NCBI GenBank assembly: GCA_002342255.1
Contig: DDPP01000005.1
Coordinates: forward strand, 1-20,425
Direction of reading: 5' to 3'
From: Micrococcales bacterium UBA2465
GTDB taxonomy: Bacteria > Actinomycetota > Actinomycetes > Actinomycetales > Microbacteriaceae
DNA: 20,425 bases
Numbering within the stretch: position 1 is the stretch's first letter; the number at the start of each line of letters is the position of its first letter. A program made the translations under genes and the position numbers. The notes beneath the pieces were generated by a model, which was not told the DNA's origin, searched no databases, and saw only the letters and a program-made list of their open reading frames with translations. This document shows positions 1 through 7,093 of the stretch, piece after piece.

Positions 1-710
1 TCAGCAAGCTCTGGACCGCCTTCTTCGGCTACTTTTCCATCTACAAATACATGCACAAAGTCAGGTTTGATATAGTTCAAAATTCTGGTGTAGTGAGTAA
101 TCAGTAGTACTCCCATGTTGTTTGCGGCATGAATTCGATTAACTCCTTCGGAAACAATCTTTAAGGCGTCAACATCCAAACCTGAGTCTGTCTCATCCAA
201 AACTGCATATTTTGGCTTTAGAAGTTCCATTTGCAAAATCTCGTTACGCTTCTTCTCTCCACCTGAGAATCCTTCGTTGACGTTTCTCTCTGAAAAGGAT
301 GGGTCCATACGCAGGGACTCCATAGCTCCCTTGACGTCTTTAATCCAAGTTCTCAGAGCAGGTGCTTCGCCATCTATAGCAGTTTTAGCTGTTCTAAGAA
401 AATTGGACACCGAAACTCCAGGAATTTCGACCGGATACTGCATGGCGAGGAAGATTCCCGCGCGAGCCCTCTCGTCAACGGTCATTTCAAGAACAGCTTC
501 ACCATCTAGCAAAACCTCACCTTTAGTGACGGTGTATTTAGGGTGACCTGCGATTGAGTAAGCCAAGGTAGATTTACCAGACCCGTTAGGACCCATGATG
601 GCGTGGATCTCCCCTGATTTGATAGTCAGGTTCACACCCTTAAGGATCTCTTTGGTTCCTTGATCTGTTTCAACGGTGACCCACAGATCTCTAATTACTA
701 ATTCTGACAA
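1..710 (-). CDS. sufC: SUF system ATPase SufC (3' end missing)
   Basis: ABC-type ATPase that works with SufB and SufD in the cytoplasmic scaffold on which iron-sulfur clusters are built. I translated about 236 codons; the C-terminus runs off the left edge, probably by only 15-20 residues given a usual length near 250. Walker A (GPNGSGKST) is at about residues 40-48, the ABC signature [10 protein letters not shown] lies in the middle, Walker B reads [12 protein letters not shown] and the H-loop histidine is in [10 protein letters not shown]. All ATPase elements are intact. The start is a TTG at 710-708, chosen because the protein then begins [10 protein letters not shown] as in the family and a GGAAAG ribosome-binding site lies just upstream. 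It follows the Rieske gene by 19 bases and is the fourth gene of the suf operon; sufS and sufU would be expected beyond the edge but cannot be seen. Confidence 0.97.
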   Translation of the reverse strand, partial: MSELVIRDLWVTVETDQGTKEILKGVNLTIKSGEIHAIMGPNGSGKSTLAYSIAGHPKYTVTKGEVLLDGEAVLEMTVDERARAGIFLAMQYPVEIPGVSVSNFLRTAKTAIDGEAPALRTWIKDVKGAMESLRMDPSFSERNVNEGFSGGEKKRNEILQMELLKPKYAVLDETDSGLDVDALKIVSEGVNRIHAANNMGVLLITHYTRILNYIKPDFVHVFVDGKVAEEGGPELA

Positions 711-729
711 TTGCTTTCCAATCTACTTT

Positions 730-1041
730 TTATGCTTCATACTCTAGGAACAACTCGTCGTTTTCGACTAAAACTTCATAAACCGAGACCGGTTCATACG
801 CTGGCAAACTCAGTGGTGAGCCAGTTGTGAGTGAAAACTTTGCACCGTGCGCCCAGCATTCGATGGTTTCATTGTCAACAAAGCCTTCGCTGAGGGATAT
901 TTCTCCATGCGAACATTTGTCATCTAACGCGTGAAACTTTCCCTCAGGAGTATGCACGATCGCGAATGCATGATCACCGATTTTAATTCTCAAGGCACGT
1001 CCTGGTTTTATGTCGCTAACATTGCAGATGCGAATGGCCAT
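730..1041 (-). CDS. Rieske-type [2Fe-2S] ferredoxin of the suf operon
   Basis: Small soluble Rieske protein of 103 residues, of the kind also called non-heme iron oxygenase ferredoxin subunit. The cluster ligands are C43-x-H45 and C62-x2-H65 in the motifs CSHG and CWAHG, separated by the usual spacing, so a [2Fe-2S] cluster with two Cys and two His ligands is expected. There is no signal peptide or membrane anchor, which separates it from cytochrome bc1 Rieske subunits. Its ATG overlaps the sufD stop by one base (TGATG) and a GGGAG ribosome-binding site lies 7 bases upstream, so it is translationally coupled. A Rieske gene between sufD and sufC is common in actinobacterial suf operons; a role in electron delivery during cluster assembly is an inference, since no specific partner is visible. 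Confidence 0.93.
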   Translation of the reverse strand: MAIRICNVSDIKPGRALRIKIGDHAFAIVHTPEGKFHALDDKCSHGEISLSEGFVDNETIECWAHGAKFSLTTGSPLSLPAYEPVSVYEVLVENDELFLEYEA

Positions 1042-2186
1042 CAGTTTGCTCCCAACTTTGACTCAAGCACAGCGGTAAGTTCATCGATTTCAGCAGACAC
1101 TTCCGTCCTTTGCAAAACTTCGAGTAAAAATCCAAGCACGACTAGTCTTCTTGCTTCATCCTCTGGGATTCCTCTGGCTTGTAAATAGAACAAATGTTCA
1201 TCGTCGAATCGACCAGAAGCACTTGCGTGTCCAGCTCCTAGGATTTCACCAGTTTCAATTTCCAAGTTTGGCACTGAATCGGCTCTAGCCCCATCGGTCA
1301 GCAACAGGTTTCTGTTTAGTTCGTAGGTGTCAGTTCCTTCGGCAACAACCCGAATAAGCACGTCACCGATCCAAACGGTGTGAGCTTTATCTCCCGAGAG
1401 CGCACCCTTGTAAGTAACTCTTGATTTGCAATTTGGTGCTGCGTGGTCAACGAAAGGACGGTTCTCGATGTGTTGACCTGAATTAGCGAAGTAAACACCA
1501 TTCATTTCGACCTCAGCGCCAGGCGCAGAGAATGAAGTCACCGGTGTAATTCGGACTAGGTCTCCCCCGAAAGTTGCAAGGGTGTGTTTTAAGAATGAAT
1601 TTCTCTCAAGTTTTGCAAAGTGTGCCGAGACATGGGCAGATCCCTCATTCCAGTTTTGCACTGAGACGAAGTTAAGCCGAGCCTCGTCTTTGACAAGTAT
1701 CTCGACGTTTTCTCCCAACACAGCTAAACCAGTGTGTTTGAGAACGAAGGTTGCCCGAACGTGCTTCTCCACGGTGACCAAGATGTGCAGTGCACTCGCG
1801 GTTGTGGAATCTCCTGCAACGTTTAGATAAAACGGTTCAGTTTGATCTTCCCTGATCTCCACTAAAAGTGTCTGACTGGCATTCGTGTATGCAGCAGCTG
1901 CCACTCTGTCTTCTGGTAGACCAATAGAACCCACTCTGGCATCGGTACTTGGTATCCAACTGACACTCACACCTGGACTGGCTGAAAATGAAATCTGTTG
2001 ATTGTATTCAGCAAGCACATCGCTATCTAAACCTTTTAGCTGCTCAACATACAGATACTTCCAAAGGTCCTGAGTTTTGGAAATCTGTGGGAAATCAGAA
2101 ACCGATTTCGATTTAGGTCGATCAGTTCTGATTTGCAGTGGAATTGAAGCACCGTGACTGTGTTCGGTTAGGCCATGTTGATCCAT
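1041..2186 (-). CDS. sufD: Fe-S cluster assembly scaffold subunit SufD
   Basis: SufD pairs with SufB to form the beta-helix platform of the SufBC2D scaffold. The 381-residue length is normal for the family. The C-terminal block GAGHASASGRFDDEHLFYLQARGI-like segment at about residues 317-340 is the conserved SufB/SufD signature; H320 matches the histidine that in SufD of Escherichia coli is placed at the SufB-SufD interface where the cluster forms. The N-terminal 40 residues are poorly conserved, as usual. The ATG overlaps the sufB stop by one base (TAATG), which points to coupled translation. No clear Shine-Dalgarno is seen at normal spacing; only a GGGG run about 12 bases away. Confidence 0.96.
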   Translation of the reverse strand: MDQHGLTEHSHGASIPLQIRTDRPKSKSVSDFPQISKTQDLWKYLYVEQLKGLDSDVLAEYNQQISFSASPGVSVSWIPSTDARVGSIGLPEDRVAAAAYTNASQTLLVEIREDQTEPFYLNVAGDSTTASALHILVTVEKHVRATFVLKHTGLAVLGENVEILVKDEARLNFVSVQNWNEGSAHVSAHFAKLERNSFLKHTLATFGGDLVRITPVTSFSAPGAEVEMNGVYFANSGQHIENRPFVDHAAPNCKSRVTYKGALSGDKAHTVWIGDVLIRVVAEGTDTYELNRNLLLTDGARADSVPNLEIETGEILGAGHASASGRFDDEHLFYLQARGIPEDEARRLVVLGFLLEVLQRTEVSAEIDELTAVLESKLGAN

Positions 2187-3604
2187 TAACCAACAGCCCC
2201 TTCCATCTGCATTTCAATTAGTTTGTTTAGTTCCAAAGCATATTCCATAGGTAGTTCTTTTGAAATGGGTTCGATGAAACCACGAACAATCATGGCCATA
2301 GCTTCATCCTCGGCTAGACCTCTGGATTGGAGATAGAAAAGTTGTTCATCGCTGACTCTAGAAACCGTCGCTTCGTGACCCATTGAAACATCGTCTTCTC
2401 TCACATCAACTGCCGGATAGGTGTCGCTTCGAGAAATCGTGTCAATCAACAAAGCATCACACCGAACCGTGTTAGCAGAGTGGTGAGCACCTGGGTTGAC
2501 TCGGATTTCCCCACGGTAGCTTGTTCTGCCACCGCCTCTGGCGATTGATTTTGAGACAATAGATGAAGAAGTGTGTGGCGCTAGGTGGATCATCTTTGCG
2601 CCGGCATCTTGATGCTGACCTTCACCGGCGAAAGCTACCGAGAGAGTTTCTCCTCTGGCGTGCTCACCAGCCAAGATCACGGCAGGATACTTCATAGTGA
2701 CTTTGGATCCAATGTTGCCGTCAATCCACTCCATAGTCGCACCTTCATGAGCGATAGCACGTTTGGTTACAAGGTTGTAGACGTTATTGGACCAGTTTTG
2801 AATTGTGGTGTAGCGAACACGAGCATTCTTCTTCACTATGATTTCTACAACGGCAGAGTGCAACGAGTCGCTCTTATAAATAGGAGCGGTGCAACCTTCG
2901 ATGTAGTGAACATAAGAACCCTCATCAGCGATGATCAGTGTTCGTTCAAATTGGCCCATGTTCTCAGTGTTGATGCGGAAATAAGCCTGCAAAGGAATCT
3001 CGACGTGAACACCTTTAGGAACATAAACAAATGATCCACCGGACCAAACAGCGGTGTTTAGGGCAGCAAATTTGTTGTCACCTGCAGGAATTACCGAACC
3101 AAAATACTCTTGGAAAATCTCAGGGTGCTCTTTAAGTGCCGTGTCTGTGTCAAGGAATATCACTCCTTGTTTTTCTAGCTCTTCGTTGATTTGGTGGTAG
3201 ACAACTTCAGATTCATATTGAGCGGCCACACCAGCGACCAATCTCTGTCGCTCTGCCTCAGGAATACCTAGCTTCTCGTAAGTATTTTTGATTTCTTCTG
3301 GAAGCTCTTCCCAACTGGAAGCCTGTTGCTCGGTTGAGCGAACAAAGTATTTGATGTTGTCGAAGTCGATTCCGCTTAGGTCAGACCCCCAGGTTGGCAT
3401 GGGCTTTTTCTGGAAGTAAGAGAATCCTTTGAGACGCATTTGCAGCATCCAGTCAGGTTCGGATTTTTTGTTTGAAATATCGGTTACCACTTCTTCGCTG
3501 ATACCGCGGCGCGCACTAGCCCCGGCGTCATCGGTGTCAGACCAACCAAATTCATATACGCCAAGACCATCTAGTTCCGGTGGGGTAACTTTGGAGTCTG
3601 ACAA
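2186..3604 (-). CDS. sufB: Fe-S cluster assembly scaffold subunit SufB
   Basis: Main scaffold subunit of the SUF complex, receiving sulfur from SufS/SufU or SufE and assembling the nascent cluster with SufC and SufD. The 472 residues match the typical length. Visible hallmarks are C238 in EGCTAPIY and C382 in [10 protein letters not shown], equivalent to the two cysteines studied in E. coli SufB (C254 and C405), and the C-terminal [21 protein letters not shown] block at about 409-429. No intein interrupts it, unlike SufB of some mycobacteria. The start is TTG at 3604-3602, supported by an AGAGG ribosome-binding site six bases upstream. It is the first gene of the operon and diverges from ctaA; no sufR repressor gene lies between them. 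Confidence 0.97.
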   Translation of the reverse strand: MSDSKVTPPELDGLGVYEFGWSDTDDAGASARRGISEEVVTDISNKKSEPDWMLQMRLKGFSYFQKKPMPTWGSDLSGIDFDNIKYFVRSTEQQASSWEELPEEIKNTYEKLGIPEAERQRLVAGVAAQYESEVVYHQINEELEKQGVIFLDTDTALKEHPEIFQEYFGSVIPAGDNKFAALNTAVWSGGSFVYVPKGVHVEIPLQAYFRINTENMGQFERTLIIADEGSYVHYIEGCTAPIYKSDSLHSAVVEIIVKKNARVRYTTIQNWSNNVYNLVTKRAIAHEGATMEWIDGNIGSKVTMKYPAVILAGEHARGETLSVAFAGEGQHQDAGAKMIHLAPHTSSSIVSKSIARGGGRTSYRGEIRVNPGAHHSANTVRCDALLIDTISRSDTYPAVDVREDDVSMGHEATVSRVSDEQLFYLQSRGLAEDEAMAMIVRGFIEPISKELPMEYALELNKLIEMQMEGAVG

Positions 3605-3625
3605 TCCGAACCTCTTTCTAAGGTA

Positions 3626-3656
3626 AACACGAGCCAGCCAATTTGGCCTAGGTGTT
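3626..3656. repeat. Nested inverted repeat in the sufB leader
   Basis: The inner arms GCCAA (3637-3641) and TTGGC (3643-3647) form an 11-base perfect palindrome around one central base. Outer arms AACAC (3626-3630) and GTGTT (3652-3656) flank it symmetrically, with 6 and 4 bases between the inner and outer arms. It lies about 20-50 bases upstream of the sufB TTG, where a repressor site or an mRNA hairpin could act. It does not match the CAAC-N6-GTTG pattern known for cyanobacterial SufR sites. Function is inferred only from position and symmetry. Confidence 0.4.
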
Positions 3657-3711
3657 GAAATCGAAATTTAAGGGAACTTGAAACAATGCACCCGACTTCG
3701 CGAGTAGTCTA

Positions 3712-3740
3712 AGTTTATCGAATCGTTACCCGCTAAGTAA
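3712..3740 (-). promoter_or_regulatory. Possible sufB operon promoter
   Basis: On the minus strand a -35-like TTACTT (3740-3735) is separated by 17 bases from a -10-like TAAACT (3717-3712). Matches to the consensus are three of six and four of six. Transcription would begin near 3705, giving a leader of about 100 bases that contains the nested inverted repeat. The call is weak because a match of this quality is expected by chance in AT-rich DNA. Confidence 0.25.
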
Positions 3741-3766
3741 CCCCTTGGCGTCATGAGAGGCATGTT

Positions 3767-4642
3767 TTGAGCAATATTGCGAGTCGAATCTTGCAAATCA
3801 AGCCTTGGGCTTGGGCATCCCTAGTTTCCCAGATTCTGATTGTGGTCACCGGCGGAGCTGTCCGCTTGACCGGATCTGGACTTGGCTGTCCAACTTGGCC
3901 TGAGTGCGAACCTGGCTCAATAGTGAATGTTCCCGAGCTCGGCTACCATGGGCTAATTGAGTTTGCTAACCGAGTTCTCACCATTGTTTTACTGGTCGTT
4001 TCGATTGTCACCTTTGTTGCCGTTCTTAGGATTGAAAAGGCTAGACGTAAGGGTCTTTTCTGGACTTCACTGGTTCTGGGATTGGGCATTGTTGCCCAGG
4101 CAGTTATCGGTGGCATTTCTGTTCTCACTGGATTGAACTCTTGGGTGGTTGGCTCACACTTTCTAGTCTCTGCCGCCCTCATTTGCGTTGCCACTATTTT
4201 GCTCTGGCACTCCTATGGCGCAGCATTCATCCCAGCCACAGGTATTCAAAAAATTGTTATTCGTGTAGCTTTCCCAATTGGCCTGCTCGCAGTCGCTTTG
4301 GGCGTGATAGTAACTGGAGCTGGTCCTCACGCTGGAGATCAAGACACTCCTAGAAATGGTTTGAACATCGATCTTTGGGTGCACTATCATTCTTATCCTG
4401 CCTATTTAACTTTGGGTCTGGCATTGTTGATTTTTGTTTTTGCGATCAAATCCAAAATCAATTTCATGTCATCTTTACTTTTGCTTGTGGTTCTCTCGCT
4501 TCAGGCAATGGTTGGAATTTTGCAGACAAAGCTCGGCCTACCGATAGGCCTAGTAGCAATTCACATGCTCGGAGCTGCAACAATCTGCAGTTTGCTAACT
4601 TGGCAGCAGGTTTCTAGAGGAACGTGGATGTCAAAAAGATGA
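3767..4642 (+). CDS. ctaA: Heme A synthase CtaA (COX15 family)
   Basis: Integral membrane enzyme that oxidises the C8 methyl of heme O to a formyl group, giving heme A for aa3-type cytochrome oxidase. The 291-residue protein is almost wholly hydrophobic, compatible with eight membrane spans. Family marks include GGAVRLTGSGLGCPTWPEC with the cysteine pair C41 and C47 as in the Bacillus-type enzyme, the following H61 and E65 in YHGLIEFANR, H131 in VVGSHFLVSA, H206/H208 in WVHYHSY and H266 in AIHMLGA, which supply the heme-binding histidines. Start is TTG at 3767, seven bases after the GAGAGG ribosome-binding site; the ATG at 3762 is out of frame and meets a stop after two codons. The 3' end overlaps the photolyase by ATGA. 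The partner enzyme CtaB is encoded nearby on the other strand. Confidence 0.96.
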   Translation: MSNIASRILQIKPWAWASLVSQILIVVTGGAVRLTGSGLGCPTWPECEPGSIVNVPELGYHGLIEFANRVLTIVLLVVSIVTFVAVLRIEKARRKGLFWTSLVLGLGIVAQAVIGGISVLTGLNSWVVGSHFLVSAALICVATILLWHSYGAAFIPATGIQKIVIRVAFPIGLLAVALGVIVTGAGPHAGDQDTPRNGLNIDLWVHYHSYPAYLTLGLALLIFVFAIKSKINFMSSLLLLVVLSLQAMVGILQTKLGLPIGLVAIHMLGAATICSLLTWQQVSRGTWMSKR

Positions 4643-6012
4643 CTGTCGTCTATTGGTTTAGAAAAGACTTGAGGTTGCAAGACAATCAAGCTTTGTTTGA
4701 GGCAACGAAAGTTGCGAAAGATACAAACATCGTTGCATGCTTCGGTTTTAATTCTGCTTGGTTTGAACTTCTCGAAGGTATCAGACAACACAGTTTGGTG
4801 GAGAGTCTAAAAACTTTAGATAAATCGTTGGATGGAAATTTAAATGTATTAGCAGCTGAATCAAGCCAAGCTCTCGCCGATAATCTGCTGAAGGTTTGCC
4901 AGGAAGTAAATGCGAAATTGGTTTTTGCGATGAATTGTTTTGATCCAGAGGCAGTTAGAACTCAAGCGGTAGTTGCAAAGACTCTCAATGCTAGCGGTAT
5001 CGAGTTGAAACTTATTGGTTCTGCCTATGCGGTGCAGCCTGGGACCGTCGCAAAGCCCGATGGCACTAACTATCGCGTCTACACTCCTTTCTATAAGGCT
5101 TGGCGTTTACTAGCTGACAGTCAACCGATAAAGATAAATACAAGCTCCATAAGTTTTCAAAAGTCCAAGCTTGCTATAGGAATTCCAGTTGCAACTAAAC
5201 CAACTCCGGTAAAGGTATTAGCTGGAGAGGCTTTTGCCCTTAGAACCTTGGAGCGGTTTAGCAAGCGTGCTCTAGATAGTTACGATGAGGATCGTAATCG
5301 AGCTGACCTAGGTGGCACATCCCACCTATCGCATGCTCTAGCCCATGGTGAAATACATCCAAGAACGATTTTGGAAATACTAAATGATTCCCCCGCTCAT
5401 GAAGTTTTTCGCAAGGAAATAGCCTGGCGAGAGTTTTATGCCGATGTTTTGCATCACTATCCACACACTCTAAATGACTACTACGAACCGAGATTCAAAA
5501 AGCTCAGGTATGACACTGGAAAACAAGCAGAACAGCGCTTCAAGGCTTGGCAGGAAGGCAAGACCGGTTACCCCATGGTCGATGCTGGCATGCGTCAGCT
5601 TCTGTCTGAGGGCTGGATGCACAATCGTGTGCGCATGATTGTTGCTTCGTTTTTGGTTAAGGATTTACATTTGGAGTGGACTTGGGGGGCAGCTCATTTC
5701 GAATCACTGTTGAGCGATTTCGATCCGGCTTCAAACTCACACGGTTGGCAGTGGACAGCCGGTTGTGGCACCGATGCATCACCTTATTACCGAATCTTTA
5801 ACCCAATTCTGCAAGGTCTAAAGTTTGATCCCAACGGTGATTACGTTAGAAAATACATCCCCGAACTTCGTCACCTTGATGGTGCCTTAGCCCATGAACC
5901 TTGGACAACACTCGAAGGTTATTCAAATGGCTATCCGCAACAGATTGTTGATCACAATACCGAAAGAAATGAGTCACTGGCTCGGCTCGAAGAGTTAAAG
6001 CAATCTAGCTAA
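4639..6012 (+). CDS. phr: Class I deoxyribodipyrimidine photolyase
   Basis: Flavoprotein that repairs UV-induced cyclobutane pyrimidine dimers using blue light. From ATG at 4639 the protein has 457 residues and begins [15 protein letters not shown], the standard start of the N-terminal Rossmann antenna domain. The C-terminal FAD domain has [42 protein letters not shown] and the segment [28 protein letters not shown], all hallmarks of class I CPD photolyases, with the tryptophans of the electron-transfer region retained. A GTG at 4624 extends the frame by five codons and is closer to an AGAGGA site, but the ATG forms an ATGA overlap with the ctaA stop and gives the usual N-terminus; the choice between them is not certain. 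The 3' end overlaps ctaB by eight bases. Base composition of the 5' half looks more AT-rich than the neighbours by eye. Confidence 0.94.
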   Translation: MTVVYWFRKDLRLQDNQALFEATKVAKDTNIVACFGFNSAWFELLEGIRQHSLVESLKTLDKSLDGNLNVLAAESSQALADNLLKVCQEVNAKLVFAMNCFDPEAVRTQAVVAKTLNASGIELKLIGSAYAVQPGTVAKPDGTNYRVYTPFYKAWRLLADSQPIKINTSSISFQKSKLAIGIPVATKPTPVKVLAGEAFALRTLERFSKRALDSYDEDRNRADLGGTSHLSHALAHGEIHPRTILEILNDSPAHEVFRKEIAWREFYADVLHHYPHTLNDYYEPRFKKLRYDTGKQAEQRFKAWQEGKTGYPMVDAGMRQLLSEGWMHNRVRMIVASFLVKDLHLEWTWGAAHFESLLSDFDPASNSHGWQWTAGCGTDASPYYRIFNPILQGLKFDPNGDYVRKYIPELRHLDGALAHEPWTTLEGYSNGYPQQIVDHNTERNESLARLEELKQSS

Positions 6013-6898
6013 TTGAAAAGAAAAATATTGGATCAACGCCAATAGCGATAAACAAAATTGTTAGATACGTAATTGAAATGTGAAATAAGCGCATCGGATT
6101 TGTAACAGAATCCTTTTTGGCTTGACTCAAAAGAATGTGTGACTCGATGATAAACCAGAGCCCAGTTGCAACAGCGGTGATTGTGTAGATCCATCCCATC
6201 GGTGCTACCGAAATTAAAACAAAAGTGCTTAATACAAATGCGTATGAGTACCAAACAATTTGCTTACCAACTGAAATTGGATCTGAAACTACAGGAAGCA
6301 TTGGCACTCCCGCCGCTTCATAATCATCTTTGTATTTCATGGACAATGGCCAATAGTGTGGTGGCGTCCAAAGGAAAATCATCAAAAATAGTACTAGGGA
6401 TGACCATGACAAGCTGTTAGTTACAGCGCTAAAGCCAATGAGCACTGGAACGGCACCGGCCGCTCCTCCCCAAACTATGTTCTGTGGCGTTCTGCGCTTT
6501 AGAAGAAGCGTGTAAATAAAAATGTAAAAAAGCTCCGCTCCCAATGCCAAGGCAGCGCTAAGCCAATTGACTAGAAGCCCTAGCCAAAGGACCGAAATTA
6601 TGCCGATAGCTGTGGCAAAGATAATTGCTGCTCGTTTGGTCAATTCACCTGTTACCAAAGGGCGTTTTTGGGTTCTACCCATGATTTTGTCGATGTCTGT
6701 GTCGATAATCGAATTGAACGAGTTAGCCGAACCTGCTGAGAGCGCGCCACCGATTAGCGTGCCAAGAACCAGCCAAAGATTTGGAATCCCCCGCTGGGCC
6801 AAAATCATCACGGGAACAGTAGTGATGAGCAGTAATTCGATGACTCTAGGTTTGGTAAGGGCAAAAAAGGCAGCCATTTTTCTGGAAAAATGAGTCAA
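6005..6898 (-). CDS. ctaB: Protoheme IX farnesyltransferase (heme O synthase)
   Basis: Membrane prenyltransferase of the UbiA family that attaches a farnesyl group to heme B, giving heme O, the substrate of CtaA. The 297 residues hold the two aspartate-rich motifs: N62-x3-D66-x3-D70 in [21 protein letters not shown], and [15 protein letters not shown] at about 189-203. About nine hydrophobic stretches are visible. The start is TTG at 6898-6896 with a GGAG site five bases upstream (6907-6904); an internal ATG eight codons in lacks such a site. It is read divergently from the tkt operon and its last eight bases overlap the end of the photolyase gene. Confidence 0.96.
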   Translation of the reverse strand: MTHFSRKMAAFFALTKPRVIELLLITTVPVMILAQRGIPNLWLVLGTLIGGALSAGSANSFNSIIDTDIDKIMGRTQKRPLVTGELTKRAAIIFATAIGIISVLWLGLLVNWLSAALALGAELFYIFIYTLLLKRRTPQNIVWGGAAGAVPVLIGFSAVTNSLSWSSLVLFLMIFLWTPPHYWPLSMKYKDDYEAAGVPMLPVVSDPISVGKQIVWYSYAFVLSTFVLISVAPMGWIYTITAVATGLWFIIESHILLSQAKKDSVTNPMRLFHISITYLTILFIAIGVDPIFFFSIS

Positions 6899-6945
6899 AT
6901 ATGCTCCATTTGCGCTTAGGTGGATACCCTAATCCTACCGAACCT

Positions 6946-6964
6946 GCGACCTACCGCTTGTCGC
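6946..6964. repeat. Inverted repeat between ctaB and tkt
   Basis: Perfect five-base arms GCGAC (6946-6950) and GTCGC (6960-6964) are separated by nine bases. The repeat lies between the ctaB start and the small ORF in front of tkt and could be a regulator site acting on one or both directions. Arms this short can occur by chance, and no named regulator motif is recognised. I saw no convincing sigma-factor hexamer pair in 6899-6976; the best -10-like words are TACCCT (6925-6930, plus) and TAGGAT on the minus strand. Confidence 0.3.
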
Positions 6965-6976
6965 CTGAGGCTCTAA

Positions 6977-7081
6977 ATGGGCTCGGGTGTAGACTTCAAG
7001 AGAAACCACAAGCAAACTTATGCGCTTGCCATGGAAGCCAAGGTGAAGAAGCCAAAACACCATTATTTCGCCATTATTTGA
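6977..7081 (+). CDS. Possible 34-aa basic small protein or leader peptide before tkt
   Basis: An ATG at 6977 opens a 34-codon frame ending in TGA at 7079-7081. A GAGG ribosome-binding site (6967-6970) lies six bases upstream, better spaced than for many real genes here. The stop overlaps the purine-rich AGGAGAGAG site used by tkt, whose TTG follows 12 bases later, the arrangement expected of a coupled leader or first gene of an operon. The peptide starts MGSGVDFKRNHK and is lysine- and histidine-rich, with a predicted basic charge, no membrane segment and no signal peptide. I do not recognise it. It could be a small protein, a leader peptide, or a chance frame; a longer frame at 6901-7104 in another register crosses into tkt and is less likely. 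Confidence 0.4.
   Translation: MGSGVDFKRNHKQTYALAMEAKVKKPKHHYFAII
7060..7079 (+). repeat. Tandem CCATTATTT repeat before the tkt ribosome-binding site
   Basis: The nonamer CCATTATTT occurs at 7060-7068 and again at 7071-7079, an 11-base period, directly before the AGGAG site of tkt. Within the small ORF it covers the last codons. It may simply be a low-complexity leader or an unstructured ribosome entry region. Confidence 0.5.
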
Positions 7082-7093
7082 GGAGAGAGTCCT

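Larger units (their letters stand above)
3605..3766. other. Divergent intergenic region between sufB and ctaA
   Basis: These 162 bases carry the signals for two divergent operons and no convincing gene. They contain the ribosome-binding sites for both TTG starts (AGAGG for sufB near 3611-3617, GAGAGG for ctaA at 3755-3760), a nested inverted repeat at 3626-3656 and one possible minus-strand promoter at 3712-3740. An eight-codon ATG reading frame at 3686-3712 is not supported by a well-spaced ribosome-binding site. Confidence 0.8.

Noticed and set aside
2585..3034. 149-residue plus-strand frame antisense to sufB
   Set aside because: It lies wholly inside the conserved sufB coding region on the other strand and shows no domain or ribosome-binding site; it is a shadow frame.
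3695..3705. TCGCGA palindrome in the sufB-ctaA region as an operator
   Set aside because: Only six bases are symmetric and flanking bases do not pair; too short to support a site.
3686..3712. Eight-codon ATG frame (MHPTSRVV) before ctaA as a possible leader peptide
   Set aside because: The nearest purine run is about ten bases away and the frame carries no run of regulatory codons; a frame this short is expected by chance.
3762..3770. ATG-TTT-TGA start-stop overlapping the ctaA TTG
   Set aside because: The GAGAGG site is only one base from this ATG, too close for initiation, while its spacing to the TTG at 3767 is normal.
4624..4638. GTG start for the photolyase giving five extra residues
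   Set aside because: Not excluded, but the ATG at 4639 gives the family-typical N-terminus and an ATGA overlap with ctaA, so the shorter form was listed.
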